Positions 41,748-53,334 are shown, counted from the stretch's first letter. The stretch is 64,000 nucleotides of DNA from Liolophura sinensis (GCF_032854445.1 NC_088297.1:7025740-7089739), one strand, 5' to 3'. Notes: generated from the sequence alone by a model not told the origin. Numbers and translations are program-made.

Positions 41748-42068
41748 TGTTCTGGGGAGGGCACCCCAGGGAGGGTGCGGCCGAGGGTTGGCTAATATGC
41801 TTATATCTTTCACGAAATGAGGCTGGGGGCCTCTATTTTGTTCCGGGGAGGGCCCCCGGGGAGGGTGCGCCAGAACCTATAGTGTGTATACTAGAACTTC
41901 AGGGCCTCGCCTGGAATGGGGGCCGGGAGCCTCTATTTGCCAAGAGAAGGTTGAGCCAGAACCGGCATTGTGTGTACTACTGGCGCTTATATCTTTTCAC
42001 GAAATGAGGCTGGGAGCCTCTATTTGCCAAGGGGAGGGTGGTCCAGAACCTATACTCTGTATACTACT
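41748..42068 (+). repeat. Polinton right terminal repeat (three units)
   Basis: Three units of roughly 100-130 bp, each with 'ggctgggggcctctattt'-like and 'agaacctatagtgtgtatac'-like parts; two carry 'gcttatatctttcacgaaa'. It ends CTGTATACTACT. Confidence 0.8.
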
Positions 42069-42374
42069 CCAAAGCTTATTGGCCCCAGAATGTTTGGGAC
42101 TGAGCTACAGCGCTAAACGTTAACGTTGTCACCTATGGAAAACTATTTGGGGTCTTTGGCCATCTGTCTGAGATCTTGATCTAGGTTTCTGCAAGTTGTG
42201 TGGCTGGCTAATAGAGAAAGCACTGTAGCTATGTACAGATATATTTTTTTTCTTTCCTTGCCCATTTTTTACAAAGTTATCTGCCCCTTATTAAAAATCT
42301 GAATGCTGTGGTGGTGCATATGACACTGCAGAATTTTGGGGTTTTTTTTCTTGGTTTTCCTAATTATTTATCAG

Positions 42375-42584
42375 CTCATCAGATGATTTCCCTGGTGTAG
42401 GAAACTCTCAACTGCCAGTTTTGCATGAGAGAAATATGTTGAACCTGTCAGTGTTTCCAGATTTTTCAGCTGTGTTCAGGACAGCCCTTAAAAACCAAGA
42501 TGAAGGATTTAGAGCTTGTAAAAAGTCAAAAATCAGGGCAACTCTGATACAAGTTGTGTTTGATCATCTGAGTAATATCTCCTT
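42375..42584 (+). CDS. SAMD3-like gene, exon C
   Basis: Acceptor 'ttatcag' and donor CTT/GTAAGTC. In phase with exon B it reads SSSDDFPGVGNSQLPVLHE, NLSVFPDFSAVFRTAL and IRATLIQVVFDHLSNI. This matches the segment following the SAM domain in SAMD3-like proteins. The agreement of phase across the 28-kb insertion indicates that the viral element sits in an intron. Confidence 0.6.
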
Positions 42585-43452
42585 GTAAGTCTGATGTTTT
42601 CATTATTACAAAAATAGGGTTTAAATCAAAGTTCCAAAATTTGTAATTCACTAGTTTTGCATAGCCTAAGTTAATAATACCAAATAATTGTTTAGGCTTA
42701 ATGGTGATGGTTTGGGAGAACATGTATTCTAGTATGTTTCCTTTAAGGTGGCAGATTTTTGCCACTTAATCTTGTGATTTGTCTCAGAATCATAAAGTAC
42801 ATGTATTTCTATATACATGGTGGTAATAGCATTGGGAAATATTTAACAGAACAGGTCTAGTAACAACATTTGTAACCTTTCAACACCGAGTGCAAGGCTC
42901 ATAAATGTACACATTTATTTACTATTTATTTACAAAGAAGAAATGTGAAACAATAAATAGGAAATATACTTTAAACAGAATGAATTTCTATTTTGATCAG
43001 TGTCTACGTTATTTCAAGGTTCACTTTTTATAGTAATTGAATTATTGAAGGGATTTGAGTTTTACTTTTCTTACATGTTCCTGTTAAAGTTATTAGAATA
43101 AAACTTATTTTGATTGATGGTTACCTTGTAATTATGTTGTGTGAAAGGTGGCCAGATCTTGATTGTGCACGTATTGAGGACCTTTGCCAGTTCTTTAAAC
43201 AGTACAGTGGGTTTGTTGAGAATGAGAGATCAAATTCAGCTTCACATGATTTCATGTAGAAATACCATAACGGTGTAGCCATTGATGGATTTGTTTCCTT
43301 GTAAGCAAGAGACACTCATCCAGTCCAAGAATGGATCCACCTAACAGACCAGAGACAACACTTTTAAGACAGAGATTCCTTTTGATGGTATCTCAAAAGC
43401 TTAAGTGTTGTTGGGCAACACTTAAGCAGGATACTTCGAAAAATCTGAGATT

Positions 43453-43570
43453 GTCACTTTGTTATTTCATTTCTTTCTACATATATCCAAGCCAGAAACA
43501 GTATGTGGAGTTGTTTTCTGCTTTCGTTTCAAGTCATCCCTTTCTCAGAGGAAAGATTGGATTGGTTTAT
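43453..43570 (+). CDS. SAMD3-like gene, exon D
   Basis: Reads FYIYPSQKQYVELFSAFVSS and HPFLRGKIGLVY up to the donor TAT/GTGAGT. 'YPSQKQY' is the SAMD3-type landmark. The acceptor is uncertain; AG at 43451-43452 keeps the phase of exon C. Confidence 0.5.
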
Positions 43571-43795
43571 GTGAGTACTTGTACATCTGTCTCATCTTGT
43601 ACTCTAGTCTTATGAATTGGGAAAAATCAGCTTTGTGGTCATATGCTTTGTAGTCTTTATATAAAGGCCTGCTCTGTTAATAAGCCAGTTGTTGCTTTAC
43701 TACATTCTTAGGATTTTTGTAAATCTGAAAGAGAACAGTAGACACATTAAGCATTTGAAATATACATGAATTACATATTGATGTTTGCTTCACAG

Positions 43796-43960
43796 GACTC
43801 CTTACATAAATCTCTGGAGAATACATTTAAAAAAGAGAGGCATCCATTAGTTGATCAGGAAGTGGTGCAGAAAATGAAAAGGAAATTTGGGGTTGTGGGC
43901 AGGCAAAGACAGGAAAATGTAAATCCCTCTTTGATGACAAGAACTTCTAGGCCAACTGGG
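43796..43960 (+). CDS. SAMD3-like gene, exon E
   Basis: Acceptor 'cttcacag', then DSLHKSLENTFKKERHPLV and DQEVVQKMKRKFGVVGRQR. It follows exon D in phase. The 3' splice site is not clear; the frame ends in a TGA at about 43973. Confidence 0.5.
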
Positions 43961-44280
43961 AGTCTGATTACATGAGCATGATTTTGTAAAAGTGCATGAG
44001 TAAAATAGGAGTTAAAGAAATAAATAAACCAGGAGAGTTTGTAAATAAAGAGGAAAAATATCAGTGCTAGAGAACTAGCAACGGTCTAATTTGATCAAGC
44101 CATGCTACCCTTACCTGTGCATGGCAATGAAACCTTTAAAATCTCAGTGAGCATATCATAAAATTATTGAGCCTTTTACATGTAAAATGGTTCGGGTTCC
44201 CTTGAATTGTTTGAATGAAGGTTGATCTCTGCAGTGTTGCATGCAGTAAATGGCAACATTGTTATTGATTTATTGGCAGA

Positions 44281-44540
44281 TTATTGATGGCTTAGAATCA
44301 GATTTTGGAGAGGATAATTGGAGCACAGATCAGAAAATAAAAAGTTTGGGAGCAGAAGGCGAGAAGGCCAGACCAAACTGGGAAGTAATGGAAGACCGAA
44401 TGTCGAGAACAAGGGTCTGTAGAAAGTCCTACATAGATAGCCACATACTAACAGAGGTGTTAGAAAAATTTCCCTTCTTACCTATTCCAAAAATGGCGAG
44501 TCAGTATAAACATATTTTATCACTAAATGTTCAGAAAATG
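44281..44540 (+). CDS. SAMD3-like gene, exon F
   Basis: After 'attggcag' it reads IIDGLESDFGEDNWSTDQKI, WEVMEDRMSRTRVCRKSYI and TEVLEKFPFLPIPKM, the best-conserved C-terminal block of SAMD3-like proteins. A stop follows KMASQYKHILSLNVQKM. Further family-like pieces occur at 45400-45480 and 45770-45870 (TPSVLDGCLDEDSLTAARVL), so the gene extends to about 45.9 kb. Confidence 0.55.
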
Positions 44541-45097
44541 TAAAACCTAAAGCATATCCGTAGAAAAGAAAACTTTAAATGCAAGGTTTTTTTCCTTAAA
44601 ACAACAAACCAATAAGCATTGTGAGAATAGTGTATTTAATAATGGATCAGTAAGCTGGTCATTTTCTGTGATTTAGATTGAGTAGCACACTTTTGTACAC
44701 CCAGTTTAAGGATGCGTGCTATAATGGTACTTTTCTGTTGCTTTTCAGTTGGTTTTTGACATGTAAATGTTGTTCCATATTAATGTGGACAGAATGATCA
44801 TAACTAATCAGGATGGCTGCAAAAGTGCGGAAAGCTCATCTCTCGCCAAACTAAAACAACATTGCATTCAAACAATGGCTGAATGTTTGAATGAAAATGA
44901 AAGAAAAGGGTATGCAAAAGCAGGCATTAAAATGTCTAAGCTGAAATACAGCATAATGTTTCTTTTTTTCTAATTCAAGAAATAGAGTGAATGTCAGAAT
45001 TTTGTTTTTATCCATTTATCTGAAGTCTAACATTGGGGGAAAGGATTTTTTTCCAGTTTCACAACAATGCACTGGACAGGAGTGTATCAGTCAAGTA

Positions 45098-45308
45098 GGG
45101 GTCTCGGTGGCTCATTTGGTTACCACACTAGCGCAGCGTAATGGCCCAGGAGCCTCTCACCAATGCGGTTGCTGTGAGTTCAAGTCCAGCTGATGCCGGT
45201 TTCCTCTGCGGATGGTCCTGGCTCCCCCCCCCCTCCCCCTCCCCCGCCTGTTCGTCGTATAATTGAAATATTCTTGAGTACGGCGTAAAACACCAATCAA
45301 ATAGATAA
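45098..45308 (+). repeat. SINE family 1, full-length with target duplication
   Basis: tRNA-like head 'gtctcggtggctcatttggt' (A box) and 'gagttcaagtccag' (B box), C-rich tract, 'gtataattgaaatattcttg', tail 'acggcgtaaaacaccaatca'. Flanked by a 12-bp direct repeat with one mismatch: atcagtcaagta (45086) and atcagtccagta (45309). Confidence 0.85.
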
Positions 45309-45879
45309 ATCAGTCCAGTATTTAGTGGATGTATTTGGTGATGTGCAATTATGTTTTTCTTGCTGATTAATATTTTTATTAATGGGTTTTCTTTCATAAA
45401 TTTCAAGGCTTCAGTTGGGAGCAGCTATTTTGTTGTTACTGTCACTTTTCCAAGGAAAACGTGTTGGTTACTGACAAAGTGAGTATTTAAATTTCACATT
45501 GCATGGAAGTGTATACTGCGGGGCAGTTTAAAACTTACGGAAATTTTTCTAATTATTACCCACAGGGACAGCATTTCTCAGCCCTGTGTTTTTTTATTCA
45601 GGGACCTCAGGGAGATCCCAAAATAAGCCAGTAAAGGTACAGCTATCATATAATTGATACTCTAAGACTCGATATGTTCAATGAACTTTAATAATGTGTT
45701 TATTACCGTATTAAAAGCCTAGGACTTTCCAATGTCTTATATTCATTCATGTTCTTTTTAACAAGTTCCAGATATTCTAACACCTTCAGTATTGGATGGA
45801 TGTTTGGATGAAGATTCCCTCACAGCTGCACGGGTGTTAGTCCATCAAATTTTGAAGGAGGACTGTAGCACAGGTATTT

Positions 45880-47580
45880 CCTGTGCACTGAGTGTGGTAT
45901 TTTCACTGTAATATATATTTAGAGTTGAATACCCACACCGATTGAAAAAAACACTGCTGTTCTTGAGCAGTATGTTTTTAAACTAAAACCCTCTAAGCCC
46001 ACATCAATAACTTTGAAAAGAGTGTACAATGCCGCGTGCCAGTGACTTTACGCTTGATTTTGATTTTCTTAGATTGTACGCACATTCCTTGTCTGGTTAT
46101 CGCTTGTGGTGTGTTACCTGATCTGTTATCGTAGTTTTTGTTACAAACGTATTTTGTGAAGCTCTGATGAAATGAACAGACTGGTACTGGTGTTATATAC
46201 TGCAAGTCTTGCATTTGGTGAAGAAGAAAAATTTATAGTACTAAGTGGTGATGGCTTTTAGTGAGGATATGTGTACTAAAACACATAAAAGCATTTGCGG
46301 TTCTGAAATTTCAATCTACTTTTTACCAACTCTTATGACGTTACGTTGTGGTATTAATGGCTAATTTCTCTTTTGTTGTATTTCATGGTGAAATAGTGGT
46401 AAAATGTGATCGATGAAAGTGATATCATTTTTATATTGTTCTGAAGGTTTTGATTTTGTCTGTTATGTTTTTGCGTTATGACAATATATTGGTACCATGC
46501 TTAGTTTTAGGTTTGGCTTTTGTGTAAGGACAGTGGTGCCATTTGATGATTATTAGATGTGTACTGTTTCTAAGTCATACTTTGTGTCTACGTTTAATAT
46601 AAATGTAGTTGAATACTATTTTAAATTAATGTCTACTATTTAGCTGATGAGGTATGTTGACTTTAATGTTTTTAATCCTTATCAACTTATGACTGATAGT
46701 GACAACATAACATAAATGCATTAGGCAGATCTCTGTAGAGTATTTTTTAATTGTAATTTAGTTTTGCTTGATGAGCACTCTATGCTCAGTATAAAAATAA
46801 ACGTATATTGTTTTAAATGGTAGTCCTGCTTTATGGCTGAATCATAGTGACCGTTGTATATACCTTCAGGTCAATTTGTTTTTAAACCATCTACATCTGT
46901 CTGATAAGACTTAATAACTGATATAAATGCCTATTGTGCTTTTATTTTGATGTCTTTTTCTTAGATCAGACATAGTCGCACTGTTCGTTATATAAGCCTA
47001 TTCTGTTCTTAAATTGTATAGTTTTCGTTTTAGCGCGGATGTACTGCATTCTATACCTATAACATCTAGTTATGTTTCATTAACACAGTGGCTTAGATGT
47101 AATACGTTTTTGTTTGAAACACTATCTTTTGTCCATCAGAGGGTGCTTCCTTTATGTATTTTTATGATAAGAGTAGCCCAAGCTGATTGAATGAAGTACC
47201 CTTTGGTATTTTATTCTCTTAGGAGTTATGAGATGAACCTTCATTGAATTGTGTAACTCATTATCATTATCATCATCATTGTGTATCATTAACTTGTGTT
47301 TTTTCCTGAAATTAAATTTGAACCTAAATGCAAATTTTTATTTTTGTCATAAAGGTATAAGGCAACTCTTGGTGTGTGTATAAAAATTCCTTATGTAAGG
47401 CACGATTTTAGTGCGGTAAACTGGTTTTACTGATTTTAATCTCAGACAGCTTTGTGACTGTAGGGTCAGAGAGTGTTGAGGATGATTGGTTGGTTACAAC
47501 TGATACAGTTAAGGCGAAAATTAATTAAACCATATATTCAGGAAGTGAGTGAATGGTGGGTACAATACAGAACCAATTTC
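45880..47580. other. Non-coding stretch
   Basis: AT-rich, no gene or recognised repeat supported; possible 3' UTR or downstream region of the SAMD3-like gene. Confidence 0.4.
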
Positions 47581-47581
47581 C

Positions 47582-47663
47582 CTCAAATGGTTCCATCTGG
47601 CACCTGTGCTAGATGATTCTATATGGCTTCATATAGATATGGTTCTATATAGAACCATTTGAG
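47582..47663. repeat. Hairpin-forming MITE-like sequence
   Basis: A perfect 12-bp inverted repeat CTCAAATGGTTC (47582) / GAACCATTTGAG (47652) with an internal palindrome GGTTCTATATAGAACC (47641). Related palindromes occur at 48250-48270 and 48296-48311. Confidence 0.45.
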
Positions 47664-48215
47664 TGAGTGAGTACTTGGGGTTTAAGGGGCCTCCGTGGCT
47701 CAGTCGGTTAGCGTGCTAGCACAGAGTAATGACCCAGCAACCTGCGGATGGTCGTGGGTTTCCCCCGGGCTCTGCCCGGTTTCCTCCCACCATAATGCTG
47801 GCCGCCGTCGTATAAGTGAAATATTCTTGAGTACGGCATAAAACACCAATCAAATAAATACTTGGGGTTTAACGACGTACTTTTTCAGACATATGACAAC
47901 GAAGGAGTCCTTAGAGTGTATGTAATGTGCCTCCTTGTTGCAGGACGGATTTCCACCGCTTTTTTATCTAGTGCTGCTTCACTGAAACGACTTACCGAAG
48001 GCAAGTAAGTGGCATCGCCCTAGCCAGTATACTGATACGGGCCAACCAGTCGCTGCACTATCCCCTTACTGCTGTGCGCCAGGCGAGGAAGCTACAACTT
48101 CCTCTTTTTTAAGGTCTTAGATGTGATTCGACCCAGGATTGACCATAGATCTACCGCTCCCGACATGGACGCTCTACCAACTGTGCCATCAGGGTCGATC
48201 TGAGAACCATACGAA
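47664..48215 (-). repeat. SINE family 2 (tRNA head plus conserved central domain), interrupted by SINE family 1
   Basis: Read on the minus strand: a tRNA-like head near 48195 (gatggcacagttggtagagc; B box ggtcgaatcaca), a body with 'gtaagtcgtttcagtgaagc' and 'ggtggaaatccgtcctgcaa', and a tail 'acgtcgttaaaccccaagta'. The same central block recurs at 51590-51740. The tail is split by the SINE at 47685-47858. Confidence 0.7.
47685..47858 (+). repeat. SINE family 1 inserted in SINE family 2
   Basis: Head 'cctccgtggctcagtcggtt', then 'gtttcctcccaccataatgc', tail 'acaccaatcaaataaa'. Perfect 13-bp target duplication tacttggggttta at 47672-47684 and 47859-47871. Confidence 0.9.
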
Positions 48216-49200
48216 AATAAATTGTTCTACATATAACCATCTTTAAATGGTTCCACATAGAACCTTGAAATGTTCCTCCATAGCCATGAGCTGAAGAACC
48301 TTTAAAGGTTCTGTGTAGCACCTTTATTTGTGAGAGTTGAGAGGGTTTAAATCCATCTGTAGTTAGGGTAAAAAAAAATAGCTAAAAAAAAATTTAGGGC
48401 CAGAGTTGACATAAAGTTGGGGTTAACTTGTATCCACACTTGGCCTTGAGGCTTGCATTAGGTTAGGGTCAAATGTCGGCCGAAAGCTGGGGTAATGCTG
48501 AGTTTCGGGTTCGAATCCAGATGTAGTTAGGGTTAAAAGATGGCTAACAGTTGGTGATAGCATTCAATTTAGGATTAATACTGGGGTGGGATGTTGTTTC
48601 ACAGCTTACTATGCCTGGTGTAGCCCATAACAAGTCGCATCTTAAAGTAACTTGTAATTATACAGGATATTACCATTTTAATTACTGGTAACAATCAATG
48701 CTACAAATAAAACACACTTTTTATGAACTTCACAGATAGTTGCTAGTTGGGTCCCAATACAGGTCATCTGTTTCAATAATTTTGAGATTTAATATGGTAA
48801 AAATACAATGGCTTGTTACATCACACATTTCAGTGTCCAAGAAGCTTACATGCCTGTCTATCGTCACAACCCAAAACTTAAAGCCTCTCTACAATTATAG
48901 AGGCTGCCAGATGCAAATACATAATCATGAGTTGGTGGATGGTCACAGCTTAACACTATAAGCTGGCTCATTAATCATACTGCAATGCGATCCAAGCTGT
49001 CACTTAACATATAAATGAAACACTCTGGAACACAAACAAAACCATTTGGAACAATAACATTTAATCTCTAACATAAAACTGAAAAGTCTGACGTGTGACA
49101 CCATGCACACAGGTGAAATTCAAGATATCCACTTTGTTTACCATGGTACCTTTCTCCTGATCCTGCAATAAAAGCACATGGTAGTGATCACATGATTGTC
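48216..49200. other. Non-coding stretch with degenerate GTTAGGG-type repeats
   Basis: Imperfect direct repeats containing 'tagttagggtaaaa' occur between 48355 and 48560; a short palindrome GAACCTTTAAAGGTTC lies at 48296-48311. No coding potential supported. Confidence 0.4.
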
Positions 49201-49419
49201 TTGTTTGTAGAATCAACAAAAAACACGGCTGTGTTCTTTGTCACTCTTTCTTCTTTTTACCAGCAACCATGTTTTATATCAATTCTATCTTTCTCTTCTC
49301 AACTTTCTTCTGTTCTTCTCAAGTTCTCAAGTTTCAATTTTTGATTTCCCAGGTTTAACAGGCTATTGCTCACACCCAGCGAATTACCTGTGCAATGATT
49401 CCTGCTCAGTAAGTGATTT

Positions 49420-51050
49420 CTCTGTGCTTTTCAGTTGCGTACTGCTGAGTAAAAGTTTTCCTTTTGTTTAGCAATCTTGGCAGCCTCCTCTCTTTCTGTT
49501 CTATCTTGTCTTTGCTCATCTCTTTTTCTTTATTCTTTCTCTTCCTCCATTCTCTGTTTATAATGCAACTTTGCCATATGTCCGAGAGAAAGGAAATCTT
49601 TGGTAATTGGAACATGCTCTGGTCGGTTGCCATACCGTTTCATACCATCAATTGTTGCCCGAAGGTCATTAATTAAGCCTCACTTAGGTTTGACCTGTCT
49701 TTGGTAACATTTTTGTTACTTACTGAAAGTGCCCTTTCTACATCGCTGTTTCCATGGGATAAGGCCAACACAACTTTGGCTAACTGGAAACTTGCAAATT
49801 CCTGTGCAATTCTTCAGACCAAACTTTTGACCAATACGTATCAATCCGCTGGTATTAATTCCTGGGACCGGTCTGCTGGGATGCTTTCTGCCTGATAGAC
49901 CAGCCATTCATCAGCAATGATGTCACGGTCAACATCTCGTCTTAATTCTCTGGACAGTCTTTGGACTGATCTAACAGACCAATTGGCAGAACAATTTTCA
50001 TTGACAGTTGAGACATCAAGTAGCTGGAGACTTTGGGCTTCATCACTCGCCTAACTAACGTGTTGAGTAGATCACAAAGTTTATCATAGAGAAGATGAAT
50101 GAGTGGTTTTCTCAGACCAAGAACTCAGCGAACGTAGATGAGAGGGAGTTGAGTTGGGCTATGATTTCTTGACTCTGAAATTCCACCTTGATCCTATTAT
50201 ACCTGGGATTTGATCAATCGTTGGAGTTGTGCTTTGGCAGAAAAACTAGAAAGTACTCAGTAAAGGATTTCCAGCTCTCCAGAATATGTTCTGCTGCAGA
50301 CCCCAGAGACAACCACCGACATTCAACATGCTTCTTTGTCGCTATCCCAACTTTGCGTTGAATGTCTTGTGGAACAGAAGACCTGGCTACAGATCCCTTA
50401 AACCGGCAAAAAATATCAACATCAAATGGAGAGTACATGTTCTGACATCTAGAAGTCCTGGGGCCCCCCAAATCAGTTATGGCTTTGTTAACCATGCGCC
50501 AGACAGTGATGCTGACATTCGGCCCATCACTCCCTAACATCAGCAAATTCTTCAGCTGCAAGCCACCCTCATCGACGACAGACGTAATCTTCTTAGACAT
50601 TGCCTTAAGTACTTCATTCAGGCCATCACAACATCACAAGTAACTGAAATGTGAATTAACCACATTTGAGGTCCAGATCAGCTCCGCCTTTGTAAATGCA
50701 TCAATTAGCGACAAAGAAACCAATGATCCTTGGTTCTTGTTGCAACAGGAGAGGATACTGAACTCGAAGTAGAAGCTGAATCATTTGTTGCATAAGCAAA
50801 GGTCAGTGTCATCTGAGAACCACCTAGTATTTCCTTGGATCGCTTTTGGTGACGTTGACATTTAGGATATTGCACAAGTCTTTGAAGACCCTGGTTATCA
50901 CATCGGACTTCGGAATTAAAGAGAGCAAAATGCAGCATAAACGAGTGTTTTACTGGGCTGACACCATTCAGAATGCCTACAGCCGTGTTCACTTTTAAGC
51001 CAAACTGGGTTGAATCTGGTTCTCCCACCCGGGATAACAAAAGTTGTCGG
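49420..51050 (-). pseudogene. hAT-like transposase-derived gene remnant
   Basis: Read on the minus strand: 51040-50705 (VGILNGVSPVKHSFMLH), 50600-50214 (NLLMLGSDGPNVSITVWRM, KHVECRWLSLGSAAEHIL, SWKSFTEYFLVFLP), then degenerate DEWLVYQ and GLRATIDGMKRYGNRPEH-type sequence down to about 49450 (MAKLHYKQRMEEEKE-like). The order 'SDGPN', 'KHVECRWL', 'W...YF', C-terminal dimerisation-like block recalls hAT-derived proteins common in invertebrates. Parts are missing and several stops are present. Confidence 0.5.
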
Positions 51051-51589
51051 TCTGAAATAGATGGGTAAGATCTGCATAATGTAAGTTACCAGCAATAGTC
51101 AGGCATATAATCCCTGGTTATCTATTGAATAGATAAGACACCGCACAGTTTCAATCTGCAACAATAAGTTCTTTGTCCACCCCAACCTACCCAACCTTAA
51201 GCAGTTGTACATTTTGGTTGTTAAGTGAATTGAATGCAACAGGAAAACAATGTCAGTAGTTTAAAAAATCTGACAAAATGTAATTTGATTAATAATAAAC
51301 TTTGAAAGAATAATACCTACAATTATTGTCTATTTAGACAAATCATACATTTATTCAACAAATAGTTTCCGTTTGGAAATTCCTTGATGGATAAATAAAA
51401 TATATTTGCCATTTTCTCTGTTTCCAGCCTTTGATATCATCAATGTGGATAGGCCATCAGCACAACAAGAGGGTAGTTGAAGGCCGCCAAGACTCGCAGG
51501 CTAAAAACTATAAGCTTTAATGTGTCCTACAGTCAACCACGTAGTCGTACAGTCGGACAAGTATTTTTTTGTGCCTATGTCAAAAAAAA

Positions 51590-51740
51590 AATTTGGCTTA
51601 CTTGGCCTCGGTAAGTCGTTTCAGTCAAGCAGCACTCCATAAAAGAGCGGTGGAAATTCGTCCTGCAACAAGGAGGCACATTACTTGCACTCTAAAGATT
51701 CCTTCGTCGCCATATGACTGAAAAATTATTATACACATGA
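51590..51740 (+). repeat. SINE family 2 body, truncated copy
   Basis: 'ggtaagtcgtttcagtcaag', 'gcggtggaaattcgtcctgc' and 'aacaaggaggcacattactt' match the block in 47930-48060 in the opposite orientation. The head is missing. Confidence 0.7.
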
Positions 51741-52357
51741 TACATCTGTTTCCCACTAACACCACGAGGAGGTACTTAATGGTTAGTGATGGGGACCAAT
51801 TACTGGGTTCCAGGGGCCAATTACCGTGCCCCAGCTCCTAACCAGAGGAGCAAAAAAAAAATCACACAAACGACTCCTAGACATAAGCAGTTGCAGTTAC
51901 AGAAATTGCGGGTGACAGCGTCACTCATGCAGCCTTTTTCTTACTGCTGCGATTTAACGCTGTAAACAAATTCAAACCCAACGCTCACCTTCTTGTTTTT
52001 TCTTTTGAAACACTTTATTAACCGGAACTGTTCATATATGTCTTCATGGCCAGCAAAAAACTACTTAAAATGTTGCATTCGTAGTAATGTCACACAAGAG
52101 GAGTAAACACAAAAAGACAGTTATAATTCTGGTTCAGCTATAACCTTGTCCTTTTAACAGGTGACGCCTAAAAATTTTTGAAATTGACCCATGAACCAGC
52201 CTTTTTTAAATAGTGTATGCAGCATGGCGCCACCCCCTTTCTTCATTAACTAGCGTGTGGGGATGTATTTTCTGTCCTGATACTTTCCTTTCAACTCAAC
52301 ATGTCCTTAAACTATTACCTGCTGCTTGTGACAAATAGAAATAACCGAACTTCCACT
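51741..52357. other. Non-coding stretch
   Basis: No gene or known repeat seen. Confidence 0.35.
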
Positions 52358-52358
52358 G

Positions 52359-52389
<31 letters not shown>

Positions 52390-52403
52390 GAGAGAGAGAG
52401 AGG
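52358..52403. repeat. (GA)n microsatellite
   Basis: Uninterrupted GA dinucleotides apart from one GGG. Confidence 0.95.
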
Positions 52404-53334
52404 CTGATGATCATCTCTGTGATTTGTTCATTCATTATCCCATACTATATCACCCCCAGCGTTGTCTACACATTCCGTACTTCTGTGATTACCAGCAGAT
52501 GTGGTCAGTAGGTCATGGTGTGGCTCGTGTATAAATCGTCCAGAAAGAAAATGCTACAAAAATGTTTGACATAGTTGCTGGACAAAACACAGTATGATTA
52601 CTCAGAGGCACAGAACTCTACTCTACATGATTTTAGCGCAATTTAGATTACTGGAAACTCAAACTCACATATGATCAGTGCCTATCACCTTCTTGGATAG
52701 GGCTGTTACACTAACAATTCCGCATTACTGATGGGTGGATATGCATTTTAAAACGACAACATATATATTATGCCCGGTTTGCACGCACCATAATGTTGGA
52801 CGCCGTCGTATAAGTGAAAAAGACATGTAAATATGATACATTTTGTAACACAAAAGTTGTTTTAAATACCAATTTCCTAAAGATCTGACGGGATGAGACA
52901 TTATAGCCTATGTGTTTAAACAAAAAATCCATGCTTAGTGAAGAATATTTTTAGCTGGCCAAGCTCATTGGCTACACGTGTTAAATAACTTATAAAGGAA
53001 GACAGTTACTTGGGAGTAAAATTATTCTCCAACGATCTCCGAAAATTCATACGAATGCAAAATATCCAGTGTGTCTAATATAGCACATATGTGAAGTCGA
53101 CAACACTATATTTACACACAGTAAGGTCCACAATCGTATTACACACATTCATCTGCTGTAAGGCAAGCCTGGCTACATCAGACATCTCAGTTACGCTTTT
53201 ATGCCAAAGGTTCTTATAATATCAGAAATCAAGTAACCTCTGTTCATACAGACCCTAGCCTCAGGTGAAGCAGTGTTATTTTTACAGGTACATCACAAAT
53301 CATCCGCACTGTAAATGTAGGTTGTTATTAATTG
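52404..53334. other. Non-coding stretch with one SINE 1 fragment
   Basis: A fragment of SINE family 1 (plus, about 52768-52830, 'accataatgttggacgccgt') is the only feature recognised. Confidence 0.5.

Larger units (their letters stand above)
13922..42068. mobile_element. Composite Polinton/Maverick (adintovirus-like) element
   Basis: The ends are inverted and begin AGTAGTATACAG (left, 13922) and finish CTGTATACTACT (right, 42068), with the AG...CT termini typical of Polintons. Inside are a double-jelly-roll major capsid protein, an A32/FtsK-type packaging ATPase, a retrovirus-type integrase and a protein-primed DNA polymerase B, which together define the group. The interior is clearly GC-richer than the host DNA. 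Arrangement: full unit, then an extra right arm, then an extra inverted left arm. No target-site duplication is visible (left neighbours 'gagtag-tg', right 'ccaaag'), so the present ends may derive from different insertions. No adenain-like protease was recognised. Confidence 0.85.
36062..42068 (-). mobile_element. Second Polinton left arm, inverted (truncated element)
   Basis: An inverted copy of 14761-20493: broken capsid gene, membrane-protein gene, three further structural-type genes, the hydrophobic protein gene and a terminal repeat with three units. The inner edge is a raw break in the capsid gene. Confidence 0.8.

Noticed and set aside
13922-42068. Target-site duplication of the Polinton
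   Set aside because: Bases next to the two ends do not match over 5-6 bp.
48355-48560. Interstitial telomere-like GTTAGGG
   Set aside because: Only scattered degenerate copies within longer imperfect repeats; no tandem TTAGGG array.
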